Positions 1-9,142 of a stretch of DNA of 64,000 nt are shown here, piece after piece (position 1 is the first letter of the stretch; every line of letters begins with the position of its first letter). The notes beneath the pieces are model-generated. The model worked only from the letters and a program-made list of their open reading frames with translations. It ran no database searches and was not told where the DNA came from. Made by a program: the position numbers and the translations under genes. The DNA is from Burkholderiales bacterium. GTDB lineage: Bacteria > Pseudomonadota > Gammaproteobacteria > Burkholderiales > Burkholderiaceae. The stretch covers positions 1-64,000 of the forward strand of contig JAJTAZ010000023.1 of NCBI GenBank assembly GCA_021287185.1, in the 5' to 3' direction.

Positions 1-190
1 GCTGCGCCCATCCTCGAGGTTGTCGTGGGTGAAGTCGATTGACCACGTCACATCCATTGCGTCGGGCACTTCGAGTGGTTGCGGTGTTTCTCGGTCAAGG
101 CGTTTGTTGGGAATCAGGCGCAAGTTGAGCCCGAGTTTGCATCCGTCGGTTTGCCAATTGCGCCCAATGTTCGATACAGAACTCCATTAT
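1..190 (-). mobile_element. IS3-family transposase (OrfB) remnant, cut by window edge
   Basis: Read on the minus strand, one open frame gives the peptide GLNLRLIPNKRL, then about 20 residues later MDVTWSIDFTHDNLEDGRS at the very edge. This matches the stretch just before and including the first catalytic aspartate of the DDE integrase domain of IS3-family OrfB (family pattern W-S-M-D-F-x-H-D-x-L-x-D-G-R). Homology starts near position 141; further upstream the peptide no longer resembles a transposase and the frame meets a TAA near 190, so the 5' half of OrfB and all of OrfA are absent on this side. The remainder would lie left of the window. It is a decayed or truncated copy rather than a complete element. 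It sits 120 bases from the end of the type I secretion operon. Confidence 0.7.
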
Positions 191-312
191 TATCACTTCA
201 AATATCGCATAGATGACGAGATAACATATCCGTATGAGACAACAGTGGGCATATTTGACTGAATTTTAGACTTGTTTTCGCACAAAGTTTATTGGGTGGC
301 TATCACTACTTA

Positions 313-1500
313 CTACTTTTCAGAAAAAGATTCACTCAATGTTTTATTGAGAGGTTTTAGTAAATAGGACAATACACTTCTTTGGCCTGAAAGCACATCT
401 ACTGTCGCTGTCATCCCTGGGCGAATTTCTATTTTCTCACTTAACTTACCCTTAAATTCTCGTTCACCAATACGAACACGTGCACGATAATAAATTTGTT
501 CACCCTGTTTGGTGTCTTCCGTCAGTGCATCAGGACTGATGTATATCACCTCACCATCCATTACACCAAAAATAGAGTAATCATAGGCATCTAATTTAAC
601 GCGAGCAGGTAGCCCCTGATATAAAAATGCCATATCAGCGGGTTTAATTTTAACCTCAACAACCAAGTCACTTTCCGTTGGTAAAATTTGTAGAATTTCT
701 TCGCCCTGACGAACAACACCACCCAACGTAGTGATACGAATATTTTTCACAACCCCAGTAGCAGGTGCTAACAACTCAGTGTGTTCCAGTAATTGCTGTC
801 TGTCTGCCAAGGTTTGTTCTTGCGAACTCAATTCCTCTCGCGCTTTACTCCATTCAGCACTGGTATCTTGCAGGTATTTATTTTTAAGGGTGGTGATTTG
901 AATGTCAATTTCATTGACCGCCCTTTTTAGACGTAAAATTTCAGCACGGCTCACGTCACCTGATTTTTCCAATGGTTGATTTAATTGCAATTCAGATTGG
1001 GCAATGCGCTTACTCTCGTTCAGTTGGGCAACTTGTTGATTGAGTGTTTGACGACGCTGCATATAAAGATTCTTTTGCACTTGAGCAAAGTCTGGATACT
1101 TCGCTTCTAACTCTGGAGGGATTGAAAATGCACTGCCCGTCACCTCAGCTTGTAATCGCGCAACGGTCATGCGCAAAGCACTGACTTTGCCATATGCATC
1201 ATCAAACGCAGCTGCAGCACGCCCTTTCTCCAATACTGCAACCACATCATTTTTTTTAACAGCATCTCCTTCTTTAACCCTTAATTCAGATAAAACACCG
1301 CCATCTGCACTTTGTACACTCTGAGTTCGATTGACAGCGATTACTTGCCCTTGTGCGTGAACCACTTGATCAATTTGACTAAAATACGCCCAAATAAAAA
1401 AAATCACTGCACCAACAATTGAGACCCTGAGGATTAATCTTGCCTTATTTGTAGATTGCTCCGCAGATAACCCAAAGAATTGTTTTAACCATTTCATCAT
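313..1500 (-). CDS. HlyD-family membrane fusion protein of type I secretion system
   Basis: Periplasmic adaptor of 395 residues that would bridge the inner-membrane ABC exporter and the TolC-type outer-membrane channel. One N-terminal membrane helix (about residues 21-41) follows a short cytoplasmic segment. A biotinyl-lipoyl-like half (residues 48-95), a long Gln/Glu/Leu-rich coiled-coil region (about 130-250), the second lipoyl half and a beta-barrel domain follow, ending near IEIRPGMTATVDVLSG, a typical HlyD-family C-terminus. The ATG lies inside the end of the upstream ATPase gene (ATGA overlap), so the two are translationally coupled. Last gene of a three-gene minus-strand operon. Resembles LapC-like adaptors of large-adhesin exporters; the substrate cannot be told from this gene. 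Confidence 0.92.
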   Translation of the reverse strand: MMKWLKQFFGLSAEQSTNKARLILRVSIVGAVIFFIWAYFSQIDQVVHAQGQVIAVNRTQSVQSADGGVLSELRVKEGDAVKKNDVVAVLEKGRAAAAFDDAYGKVSALRMTVARLQAEVTGSAFSIPPELEAKYPDFAQVQKNLYMQRRQTLNQQVAQLNESKRIAQSELQLNQPLEKSGDVSRAEILRLKRAVNEIDIQITTLKNKYLQDTSAEWSKAREELSSQEQTLADRQQLLEHTELLAPATGVVKNIRITTLGGVVRQGEEILQILPTESDLVVEVKIKPADMAFLYQGLPARVKLDAYDYSIFGVMDGEVIYISPDALTEDTKQGEQIYYRARVRIGEREFKGKLSEKIEIRPGMTATVDVLSGQRSVLSYLLKPLNKTLSESFSEK

Positions 1501-3683
1501 TTTTCTGCCTCATTCGTTTTTTCTGTACTTGTTTGAGTTAATGGTGTTGCAGTGCTTGCACTGTGTGCCTTTGTTTTATTAGGTGGCGTTGCTGTTGCGC
1601 GCAAGTTGGCAAGAACTTCTTGTTTTGGCCCATCCATCACCACTTTGTTATTGGCAATAACGACCAAACGATCTACAAAAGAAAGTAACACAGGATTGTG
1701 TGTAACCAACACCAAGGTATGCTCTGGTTTAATCGCTTCTCTCAATGTCGCCATACACCTTTCTGCGGTTTGTTGATCCATTGAGGCTGTTGGCTCATCC
1801 AACAACCACACAGAAGGATTACTAATCAACAATCGTGTTAATGCAACAAGTTGTTTTTGTCCACCAGACAAACCCTTACCACCTTCCGCAATCGGCAACT
1901 CTAAACCTTTTGGATGGTTTGAAATAACTTGCAGCAACCCTGTTTTTTCTGCAGCCGAGCGAATGACTTCATCACCTGGATCAAGTGAGCCAATCAATAA
2001 GTTCTCTCTTAACGTCCCATTGAACAAGCGATGCTCTTGTTGCAAATATCCAATCTGCTCAGACAACCAACTCCGCGATATTTGACCAATATCTATACCA
2101 TCCAGTAGTATTTTGCCTGTCAGCGGCTGATACATACCAGTTAATAAACGCAGTAACGTGGATTTGCCCGAGCCAATCGGCCCCAAAACCCCTATTTTTT
2201 CACCTGGCTTAATCAGCAAATGATGAATTGAGAACCCATTGGGCGCATTTTGATAAGAGAACTGTACATTCTCAAGAAAATAACCTCCGCGTATCCGTTC
2301 TAACTGAATTGGGCGTTCAACATGATGATTATCACTCTCCAATCGATACAGATTTTCTAAACCGCTCAAAGCGGCTTTTGCAGTTGCGTAACGCACCATC
2401 AATTGATATAAAGTGGCAGCAGGTCCCGTGGCACGCCCAGTCAAAATAGACGATGCAATCAAGGCACCCATCGTCATATTGCCTTGTGTCACCAAATACG
2501 CCCCGACCGCAATCACCATGATGTAAGTCGCCTGCTGCAAAAACATGGTGAAGTGTGTCCCTTTCTCGGTCACTTGACGCAAACCAACGTCATGACGAAT
2601 AGACTCTTCGTTAATATCAATCCAGCGTGACAAAATGCCCCATGAGCCTCCGCCTGCTTTGATGGTTTCCGCACCTTCAATGGCCTCAACCAGCAAGCCT
2701 GTTTTTTGATTCGCAACCGCCATACCTTGACTGGTGAACGCCTCTATTTTTTTTATGGATGCTAAACCTTGAATGACAGCAATAATATAAAAACACAACG
2801 GGATTAAAACCAACCACGGTGAACCAATAATCATGATCAGCAGCATAAAGAAAAAGCCAAAAGGCAATTCAATCAACAAATACAAAGTACTGGATGACAA
2901 GAAACTGCGTACACCTTCATAACCGCGAATTTGTGCAGACAAAGACCCCAAGGACGGCGGAAGTTGATCCAAACGAACCTTGAGCAATCGCGCAAAAATA
3001 TCACGCGACAGGCTGCTGTCCATTTTAACCACACTTTCTTCGGTCAATTCAGAACGGACATGCTTCAACAAAAGATCAAACAATAGCGATAACATTACCC
3101 CAATCGTCAAAACCCATAAAGTCTGATAACCCTGCGTCGGAATCACACGGTCATATACTTGCATAGAAAATAGAGAGACCCCTAAGGCCACCAAACTAAT
3201 CAGAGCCGTTGCAAATGCCGCTTCTCGCAGTGGTTTGATATGGCTATAAAACACTTTTTTAAACAACGTGTAGGCTGGTTGCTCCGAGGTTTTTAAAAGT
3301 TCATGGGCAAACTGCAAACGCACACAGGCCAAATCTTGATCTGCTGGTACTTCATACATGCTACCCAAACTATCCAACACGCTCCACGAACCCGAGGCTG
3401 CCTTTCCACGGACAATCACCCAGCCATGTGTTTCATTCCAACTAATCGCGGGCAATCGCGCAGGATCAGGACGATCAGAAGCATGCGCTTGCTTAATCTC
3501 CATTTCTTGACTCACACGCTCTAATACAGAATGCCAGTCATAATTGGTGCTACCCAAACTATCTACAAACGCCGCACAACGCGATGTCACCACATCATGC
3601 AAACGCAGGCGATCAACCTGACCGCCTTGCAGTCTTGCGACATAGGCCAATGCCCACATCAACGAATCTTTTTGGTTAACCAT
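1497..3683 (-). CDS. Type I secretion ABC transporter permease/ATPase, LapB-like
   Basis: 728-residue inner-membrane exporter. Residues 1-135 form a C39-peptidase-like domain lacking the catalytic cysteine in its usual place near the N-terminus (the segment reads ALAYVARLQGG), as in the C39-like domain of RTX and adhesin exporters that do not cleave a double-glycine leader. Six membrane helices lie in about 150-430. The ATPase domain has Walker A GPIGSGKST (501-509), signature LSGGQ (605-609), Walker B VWLLDE (625-630) and the switch histidine in VTHN. A 35-residue Thr/Ala/Lys-rich tail follows the ATPase. Start is the ATG at 3683. Lies 206 bases downstream of the TolC-like gene and overlaps the HlyD-like gene by four bases. 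Family knowledge suggests an RTX protein or giant adhesin as cargo. Confidence 0.92.
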   Translation of the reverse strand: MVNQKDSLMWALAYVARLQGGQVDRLRLHDVVTSRCAAFVDSLGSTNYDWHSVLERVSQEMEIKQAHASDRPDPARLPAISWNETHGWVIVRGKAASGSWSVLDSLGSMYEVPADQDLACVRLQFAHELLKTSEQPAYTLFKKVFYSHIKPLREAAFATALISLVALGVSLFSMQVYDRVIPTQGYQTLWVLTIGVMLSLLFDLLLKHVRSELTEESVVKMDSSLSRDIFARLLKVRLDQLPPSLGSLSAQIRGYEGVRSFLSSSTLYLLIELPFGFFFMLLIMIIGSPWLVLIPLCFYIIAVIQGLASIKKIEAFTSQGMAVANQKTGLLVEAIEGAETIKAGGGSWGILSRWIDINEESIRHDVGLRQVTEKGTHFTMFLQQATYIMVIAVGAYLVTQGNMTMGALIASSILTGRATGPAATLYQLMVRYATAKAALSGLENLYRLESDNHHVERPIQLERIRGGYFLENVQFSYQNAPNGFSIHHLLIKPGEKIGVLGPIGSGKSTLLRLLTGMYQPLTGKILLDGIDIGQISRSWLSEQIGYLQQEHRLFNGTLRENLLIGSLDPGDEVIRSAAEKTGLLQVISNHPKGLELPIAEGGKGLSGGQKQLVALTRLLISNPSVWLLDEPTASMDQQTAERCMATLREAIKPEHTLVLVTHNPVLLSFVDRLVVIANNKVVMDGPKQEVLANLRATATPPNKTKAHSASTATPLTQTSTEKTNEAEK

Positions 3684-3889
3684 TTATTCTCAATTCAAAA
3701 ATATTTATCATGTATTTTTAGAATGCAATTCGCACTCTCGACTTTTTGCTTACAGCATAAAACATCAATTTCCTACAATTAACGAACTGATTGTATCAAA
3801 ACAACATAATGTCCTCAGCCTAAAAATCACACCTAAATATCAACTGGTACGTCTTTGAACACGAGCAAAGACTGACTTTGAGTTGAATC

Positions 3890-5407
3890 TCAATTACCAT
3901 TGTCCACAGCAGGTGTTTTTAAGTCCGTGATACCTTGTTCAGACTCAAACCGAGTATTAGGTACTCCCTTCTCATTAGAAATCAATGTGTCGCCAACATC
4001 TTTGGCAGCCTTGAGCTGAGTGTCGAGCTCATCTGATTTGAGAGAAGATGTGGAAGTGAAGCTCTTTAAATCAGAACTTTCATCAGCGAATAACCCCAAA
4101 CTTTCGAAATCCAAACCTTGCGTATAAATCCGTAAACGACGACTGGTTGCTAAAACTTGAGCCTGAGCATCCGCTAAACTGATTTGAATATCCTTACGCT
4201 CTCGAACCGTGTTCATCAAATCTAACCATGATTTTTTACCCACCAAAAACAAACGATCATATGATTGGCTAACCGTTTTTGTCAGCTCAACATTTTTCGC
4301 AAGTCCCTCTATTCGATTTTTAGCAAAAATATAATCACTCACATCTTGATTCACTTTAACAATCAAGTCGCGTTTGGCGACTTCTACATCCATCATCGCC
4401 GCCTGATAACGATTGTACGCGGCACTGGCTTTTGAGAGTGACGAAAGCCCAGCGCCTGTCGTATAACTGACCGCTATACCAATCGTAGTACTCGGAGAAA
4501 CATTACTCGCTGTCAAACTACCAAATTCTCGTTTCGCCCGTAAAACCAATTGAGGAAAAGCCTGAGCACGCTGTACTTTACTTGCTTGTCTCATTGACTC
4601 AGCAACATATTCCAAACGTTTGATGGATGGATGGATAGACATTGCCTGCATCACCACATCATCGGAAAAAGACATTTTTTCATTTTCCAAGGGCTGACGC
4701 AACAATTCTTCACTGGTCAAACGACGACCCAATAATTGATTTAAAGTGGTCAATGCGGTTGCTTCCATCGAAAGAAAGGATGCTAACTCGGATTTTGCTT
4801 GCAGCAGACGAGAAACCCCAAGATTTTGATCGGTCGTAGGCGATGCTCCAGCCTCAACTCGGCGCGTAATCAAATCGACAAAATGCTTATGCTCATTCAC
4901 ACTTTCTTGCGCAGCTTGAACTTTTTTATTTGCTAAAAACCAACTGACATACGCATTGATTACGCGCAAGGCGACATTCTCTGCTTCTTCGCGCAATGCC
5001 CAATCAGCGGCACCTAGATTCGCTTTACTTTGACGATAATTGGAAACCAACCCCCCACCAAAGAGGGGTTGTGTCACAACGATAGCTGTATACGCATCTT
5101 TGGCTGCATCAGCAGTATAAGCACTCCCACCGTATGTCAGTCGTCGTGGCTCGTATGAAACCGATGCGGTAGGCAAAAAACCCAATTTTGCGCTCGTCAC
5201 ATCTGTTTGCGCGGATTTCTGTCCCATTTCTTTCGACTTAATCGAAGGATACGAACGAATAGATTGAACGATAAGTTCGTCCAAAACATCTGCAGACACA
5301 CTGCCAATTTGCATCATCAAACACAAAAACGCCATCATTCTCAAAAACACGTTTTTTTTAAAACCACGCTTATACCTATCTTTACCTCGGAAATATAAAA
5401 TGTACAA
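3890..5407 (-). CDS. TolC-family outer-membrane channel of type I secretion system
   Basis: 505-residue outer-membrane efflux protein: signal peptide with a long basic n-region and a hydrophobic stretch ending near VSA-D (residues 24-40), two repeated helical domains (about 45-235 and 250-435) and a 70-residue acidic/Ser-rich C-terminal extension beyond the barrel/coil repeats. The start is probably the TTG at 5407, because a strong ribosome binding site (GAGGAG) lies six bases before it; the first ATG would be at codon 24 and still leave a short signal peptide. First gene of the secretion operon; AT-rich upstream DNA. Likely the LapE/AggA-type partner of the two downstream genes. Confidence 0.88.
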   Translation of the reverse strand: MYILYFRGKDRYKRGFKKNVFLRMMAFLCLMMQIGSVSADVLDELIVQSIRSYPSIKSKEMGQKSAQTDVTSAKLGFLPTASVSYEPRRLTYGGSAYTADAAKDAYTAIVVTQPLFGGGLVSNYRQSKANLGAADWALREEAENVALRVINAYVSWFLANKKVQAAQESVNEHKHFVDLITRRVEAGASPTTDQNLGVSRLLQAKSELASFLSMEATALTTLNQLLGRRLTSEELLRQPLENEKMSFSDDVVMQAMSIHPSIKRLEYVAESMRQASKVQRAQAFPQLVLRAKREFGSLTASNVSPSTTIGIAVSYTTGAGLSSLSKASAAYNRYQAAMMDVEVAKRDLIVKVNQDVSDYIFAKNRIEGLAKNVELTKTVSQSYDRLFLVGKKSWLDLMNTVRERKDIQISLADAQAQVLATSRRLRIYTQGLDFESLGLFADESSDLKSFTSTSSLKSDELDTQLKAAKDVGDTLISNEKGVPNTRFESEQGITDLKTPAVDNGN

Positions 5408-5819
5408 ATTAAACTCCTCAATAAACGGATATAAATTATAAACAACAATCGAAAAATTATATAATTATAAATAACTAATAAAATACATCAAATTTCTCAC
5501 ATTATAAAGACAAATGTGATTTTGCGCAATTGAGCAGTCCAATCGATTGGATAACCCATCTCTTGCAGTTGCTCTATTAAGAACCTTACTTCAATATATC
5601 ATTGATCCGGTCCTAAGGTCTAAGGCAGCAATCGCCACAAGTCATAGATTAAGCATATAACATATGAATGACTGTTATCGCGTTGGGTGTGTTTGGTTTA
5701 AGGTTGCATATGACCCTCCTGAAACTATCTCAAATGTATCAATCTATTTCAGGACGGCACATAATTCCACAAAAAAACGCGAGTATCAGCCCGCGTTTTT
5801 TCATACTCAAGAGTTCAGA
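5408..5819. other. AT-rich intergenic region between frd and secretion operons
   Basis: 412 bases without a credible gene. The part next to the TolC-like gene (5408-5520) is very AT-rich and probably carries its promoter, though no clear -35/-10 pair stands out. A short minus-strand frame at about 5520-5600 encodes a protein-like peptide containing LIEQLQEMGYPIDWTAQL, bounded by stops; it may be a gene fragment but matches nothing I recognise. The frd terminator lies at the other end (listed separately). Confidence 0.5.
5771..5801 (-). terminator. Rho-independent terminator of frdABCD (probably bidirectional)
   Basis: A GC-rich hairpin with arms ACGCG and CGCGT around a ten-base loop is flanked by A7 on one side and T6 on the other, so it can stop transcription in both directions. 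It lies about 20 bases past the frdD stop. Confidence 0.8.
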
Positions 5820-6167
5820 TTACCACCCCGCCACCAAAGTCCACAAACCACACACAATCACAAACGCATACAAAGCGTAGCGCGTTTTAATGCCCACATG
5901 AATGTGCAGGTCGTGCAACACATAGTAAAAACGGTGGGCGGTGTGCCACATCATCACGAACAAAACCGCGACCACGACCAAGTAAAACAAGCCATTTTGA
6001 AACAACGGTGAGACCGTTTGATAAAATGTATCCGCAGAGCCGATGACACCAAACGGCAATAACCAACTCAAAATAACCATCAAAGCAGGCAATACCAAAG
6101 CAGCAATCATGCCGCCTGCGGCGAACAACAGCCAGTAAATCGGTTTTAAATTATTCGGTTTAGCCAT
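5820..6167 (-). CDS. frdD: Fumarate reductase subunit D (membrane anchor)
   Basis: 115 residues with three hydrophobic helices, the size and topology of FrdD (about 119 residues in E. coli). Together with FrdC it anchors the FrdAB catalytic dimer to the inner membrane and provides the quinol site. I place the start at the ATG at 6167, where an AAGGAG ribosome binding site lies just upstream; the longer frame from 6191 would overlap frdC by 14 bases and adds a hydrophilic stretch without support. The sequence is divergent, as is normal for this subunit; identity rests mainly on position and membrane pattern. Last gene of the operon. Confidence 0.85.
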   Translation of the reverse strand: MAKPNNLKPIYWLLFAAGGMIAALVLPALMVILSWLLPFGVIGSADTFYQTVSPLFQNGLFYLVVVAVLFVMMWHTAHRFYYVLHDLHIHVGIKTRYALYAFVIVCGLWTLVAGW

Positions 6168-6177
6168 GTCCTTCTCC

Positions 6178-6570
6178 TTATGCGCACGCAATGGTGATGA
6201 TTAATAATATCAGCGCAAGCAAACCGAACACCGCCCAATGCGCACCCAAGATGTATTTTTCAGGCAAGAACTGCTCGCCTTGCTGTACTTTCATCACTTT
6301 GGGCGTGGTTTCAAACCAAGTCACGGTGTGAAATACCGCGCCAATCAAACAAAACAATACGAGCAACAGCATCAACGGGGTTTTTTGCATCTGTACCCAC
6401 GCCTGCCAGTCAAACAAACTGCCCGCCAAAGCGACCACGCCCGACATCAGATTGAGCACGTACAGCGCAATCGGTACGCAGGTGAGTTCACGCAGCATAT
6501 AGCGTTTGTAAAATGGTTTTTCCATGTACCAATTCGCGGGTTCAGTACTGTGATAGGGTTTGCGCATCAT
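6178..6570 (-). CDS. frdC: Fumarate reductase subunit C (membrane anchor)
   Basis: 130 residues, three membrane helices. The N-terminal region RKPYHS then MEKPFYKRYMLRELTCVP matches the E. coli FrdC signature (RKPY..., PFY-x-x-YMLRE-x-T-x-VP), and HTVTWFETTPKVM corresponds to the conserved HTKTWFELAPK loop. FrdC carries residues of the menaquinol site and, with FrdD, binds the iron-sulfur subunit. The ATG overlaps the frdB stop by four bases. Four-subunit FrdABCD, with no haem ligands, is the E. coli type of quinol:fumarate reductase. Confidence 0.92.
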   Translation of the reverse strand: MMRKPYHSTEPANWYMEKPFYKRYMLRELTCVPIALYVLNLMSGVVALAGSLFDWQAWVQMQKTPLMLLLVLFCLIGAVFHTVTWFETTPKVMKVQQGEQFLPEKYILGAHWAVFGLLALILLIITIACA

Positions 6571-7376
6571 TGGTCTCCTTGTTTGTCTGAATGAACATCG
6601 GAATCAGCATCGGAGTTGAAAAACGATTTGAGCCAATACGGCGCACCTTGCGCCTTGGTCTGCTGAATCGCGCCCGCTGGGTCAACGTTTTTCGGACAGA
6701 CTTCGGAGCAGTAGCCGACAAAGGTACATGGCCAAACACCCGTGTCTAAATTTTGAATCGCAAAGCGTTGTGCCGCGCCCTCGTCTCGACTGTCATTGTT
6801 GTAACGAAACGCCAAAGCATTCGCCGCTGGTCCTAAAAATTCAGCGTTAATCGCCACTTGCGGGCAGGCTTGATAACACAACATACAATTGATGCACATG
6901 GTGTATTGCTTGAATTTCGCCAATTCGGCAGGGGTTTGGGTGTGCGCGGTCAACGCCGCCTGCGTCACATCGGTGAATTCGGTCACAGGTTTTTCTTTGA
7001 TGATATAAGGTTTGACCGCATTGAGTTTTTCGATGAATGGCTCGATGTCCACAATCAAATCTTTTTCAATCGGAAAGTGATTCAGCGGCTCAACCGTAAT
7101 TTTGTCGCAATCGGCAAAATCGCGCACAAAGGTTGAGCATGCCAATTTTGGCTCGCCATTGATGACCATACCGCACGAACCACACACTTCCATACGGCAC
7201 GACCAGCGATACGCCAATTCGGGGGCTTGCTCGTCTTTGATTTGCGCGAGCGCGTCCAAGACCGACATGTCTTGTGTCCACTCTACTTGGAAACTTTGCA
7301 ACCACGGTTTTGCGTCAATTTCTGGACGGTAACGCGACACTTCGATGGTGATGATTTTACTCATGGTTTTGCTCAT
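6567..7376 (-). CDS. frdB: Fumarate reductase iron-sulfur subunit
   Basis: 269 residues. Electron-transfer subunit between quinol and the FAD of FrdA. The N-terminal ferredoxin domain holds the [2Fe-2S] ligands C60, C65, C68 and C80. The C-terminal domain holds the [4Fe-4S] cysteines C161, C164, C167 (CINCMLC) with C171, and the [3Fe-4S] set C217, C223, C227 in CTFVGYCSEVCPKNVDP, nearly identical to E. coli FrdB. It is about 25 residues longer than E. coli FrdB because of a Ser/Asp-rich tail (NSDADSDVHSDKQGDQ). Four-base overlaps with both frdA and frdC indicate tight translational coupling. Confidence 0.95.
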   Translation of the reverse strand: MSKTMSKIITIEVSRYRPEIDAKPWLQSFQVEWTQDMSVLDALAQIKDEQAPELAYRWSCRMEVCGSCGMVINGEPKLACSTFVRDFADCDKITVEPLNHFPIEKDLIVDIEPFIEKLNAVKPYIIKEKPVTEFTDVTQAALTAHTQTPAELAKFKQYTMCINCMLCYQACPQVAINAEFLGPAANALAFRYNNDSRDEGAAQRFAIQNLDTGVWPCTFVGYCSEVCPKNVDPAGAIQQTKAQGAPYWLKSFFNSDADSDVHSDKQGDQ

Positions 7377-9142
7377 GATTTCGCCTCCGCTGCTGCGCCA
7401 TACGCCCGCACCGCAGGTTGAGATTTGGTGATGGTGACGGCACTGTAATCAATTTTCGGTGCGCCGCTGCCTTGATAAAACGCCAAACTGTGTTTGAGGT
7501 AATTCACATCGTCACGCTCAGGCATATCGAGCCGTTGATGTGAGCCACGCGATTCTTTGCGTTGGTGCGCCGAATGCGCCATCGCCTCGGCCACATCCAA
7601 CAAGAACCCCAATTCAATCGTGGTCAACCAATCGGTGTTGAAATTCGTGCTGTGGTCGGTGATTTTGACGTTTTGATAACGCTGCTTGAGCTGCGCAATC
7701 TGCTCAATCGCTTTTTGTGTGGTTTGCTCAGAGCGGAAAATCCCCACGCCCTCCTCCATCAATGCACCCAGTTCGCGGCGAATTTCAGCAGGTGATTCAG
7801 TGCCATCGGTTTTGTTGAGCAAAGCGGCATAAGGCGCGTAACTTTGTTCTGCCAATGCGGCAATTTGTTCGGTACTCAAACTATGACTGCGGCTTTGCGC
7901 GACTTTGAGCGCGTCCTCGCCCGCGACTTTACCGAATACCGACAACTCCGCCAATGAGTTCGAACCCAAACGGTTCGCGCCGTGCAAGCCGACCGAAGCG
8001 CACTCACCGACTGCGAACAAGCCCGCCATGCGCGTTTGACAGCGTGCATCGGTTTCTATCCCACCCATGGTGTAATGCGCGGTTGGACGCACAGGAATGG
8101 GCTCGGTCACAGGGTCAACACCGACGAATTTTTCTGCCAATTCACAAATAAACGGCAGACGTTCATGCAAGTATTTTTCACCCAAATGACGCAAATCAAG
8201 GAATACCACGTCGCCGCGCGGTGTGTCGACGGTGCGGCCTTTTTGTTGCTCGTGCCAAAAAGCTTGTGAGAGTCGGTCGCGCGGACCGAGTTCCATGTAT
8301 TTATTTTTCGCTTCACCAATCGGGGTTTCAGGGCCCAAACCGTAATCCTGCAAATACCGATAGCCGTCTTTGTTGACCAAAATCCCGCCCTCACCGCGAC
8401 AGCCTTCAGTCATTAAAATCCCCGACCCAGGTAAACCCGTGGGGTGGTACTGCACAAATTCCATGTCGCGCAACGGCACGCCGTGGCGATACGCCAGTGC
8501 CATGCCGTCGCCCGTGACGATACCACCATTGGTGTTGTACAGATACACACGCCCTGCGCCACCTGTGGCGATAATCACGGACTTGGCTTGCACCGCCGTG
8601 GTCGTGCCATTTTTCAAAGCCAAGCACAGCACACCCTGCAACTGCCCATCCGCGACCAATAAGTCCAGCGCAAAATGCTCATCCAAACGCTGAATACTCG
8701 GATACTGCAATGAGGTTTGAAACAAAGTGTGTAGGATGTGAAAACCCGTTTTGTCCGCGGCGAACCAAGTGCGCGGCACTTTCATGCCACCAAAGCGGCG
8801 CACATTCGGTTTGCCCTCAGGTGTGCGTGACCACGGGCAGCCCCAATGTTCGAGTTGAATCATCTCCTGCGTGGCATGGTTGACAAAATACTCGACCACG
8901 TCCTGCTCACACAGCCAATCACCGCCCGAGACCGTGTCGTGAAAATGATAGTCAAGCGAGTCGTCCTCACGCACCACGCCCGCCGAGCCACCTTCGGCGG
9001 CGACTGTGTGCGAGCGCATGGGATAAACTTTGGAAATCAGAGTGACGGTGGTTTCGGGCGAGGTACGTGCGATTTCAATCGCTGCCCGCAATCCCGCGCC
9101 ACCTGCGCCGATGATGGCGACATCGGTTTGGATGATGTGCAT
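7373..9142 (-). CDS. frdA: Fumarate reductase flavoprotein subunit
   Basis: 589 residues (E. coli FrdA 602). Catalyses fumarate to succinate, the terminal step of fumarate respiration. Rossmann FAD motif GAGGAGLRAA (12-21); His45 in SHTVAAEGG is the covalent FAD site; LHTLFQTSLQ, FVQYHPTGLPGSGILMTEG, the HYTMGGI segment and HGANRLGSNSLAEL are the catalytic and substrate-binding blocks and read as FrdA rather than SdhA. C-terminal helical domain follows. Gene order A-B-C-D with overlaps. An upstream region of about 200 bases separates it from the YgiD-like gene; a near-FNR sequence there does not have the right spacing (see rejected items). Confidence 0.95.
   Translation of the reverse strand: MHIIQTDVAIIGAGGAGLRAAIEIARTSPETTVTLISKVYPMRSHTVAAEGGSAGVVREDDSLDYHFHDTVSGGDWLCEQDVVEYFVNHATQEMIQLEHWGCPWSRTPEGKPNVRRFGGMKVPRTWFAADKTGFHILHTLFQTSLQYPSIQRLDEHFALDLLVADGQLQGVLCLALKNGTTTAVQAKSVIIATGGAGRVYLYNTNGGIVTGDGMALAYRHGVPLRDMEFVQYHPTGLPGSGILMTEGCRGEGGILVNKDGYRYLQDYGLGPETPIGEAKNKYMELGPRDRLSQAFWHEQQKGRTVDTPRGDVVFLDLRHLGEKYLHERLPFICELAEKFVGVDPVTEPIPVRPTAHYTMGGIETDARCQTRMAGLFAVGECASVGLHGANRLGSNSLAELSVFGKVAGEDALKVAQSRSHSLSTEQIAALAEQSYAPYAALLNKTDGTESPAEIRRELGALMEEGVGIFRSEQTTQKAIEQIAQLKQRYQNVKITDHSTNFNTDWLTTIELGFLLDVAEAMAHSAHQRKESRGSHQRLDMPERDDVNYLKHSLAFYQGSGAPKIDYSAVTITKSQPAVRAYGAAAEAKS

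Noticed and set aside
5520..5600. Short peptide containing LIEQLQEMGYPIDWTAQL on the minus strand
   Set aside because: Protein-like but only about 30 residues, bounded by stops, and not matched to any family; too weak for a gene call, mentioned only in the region note.
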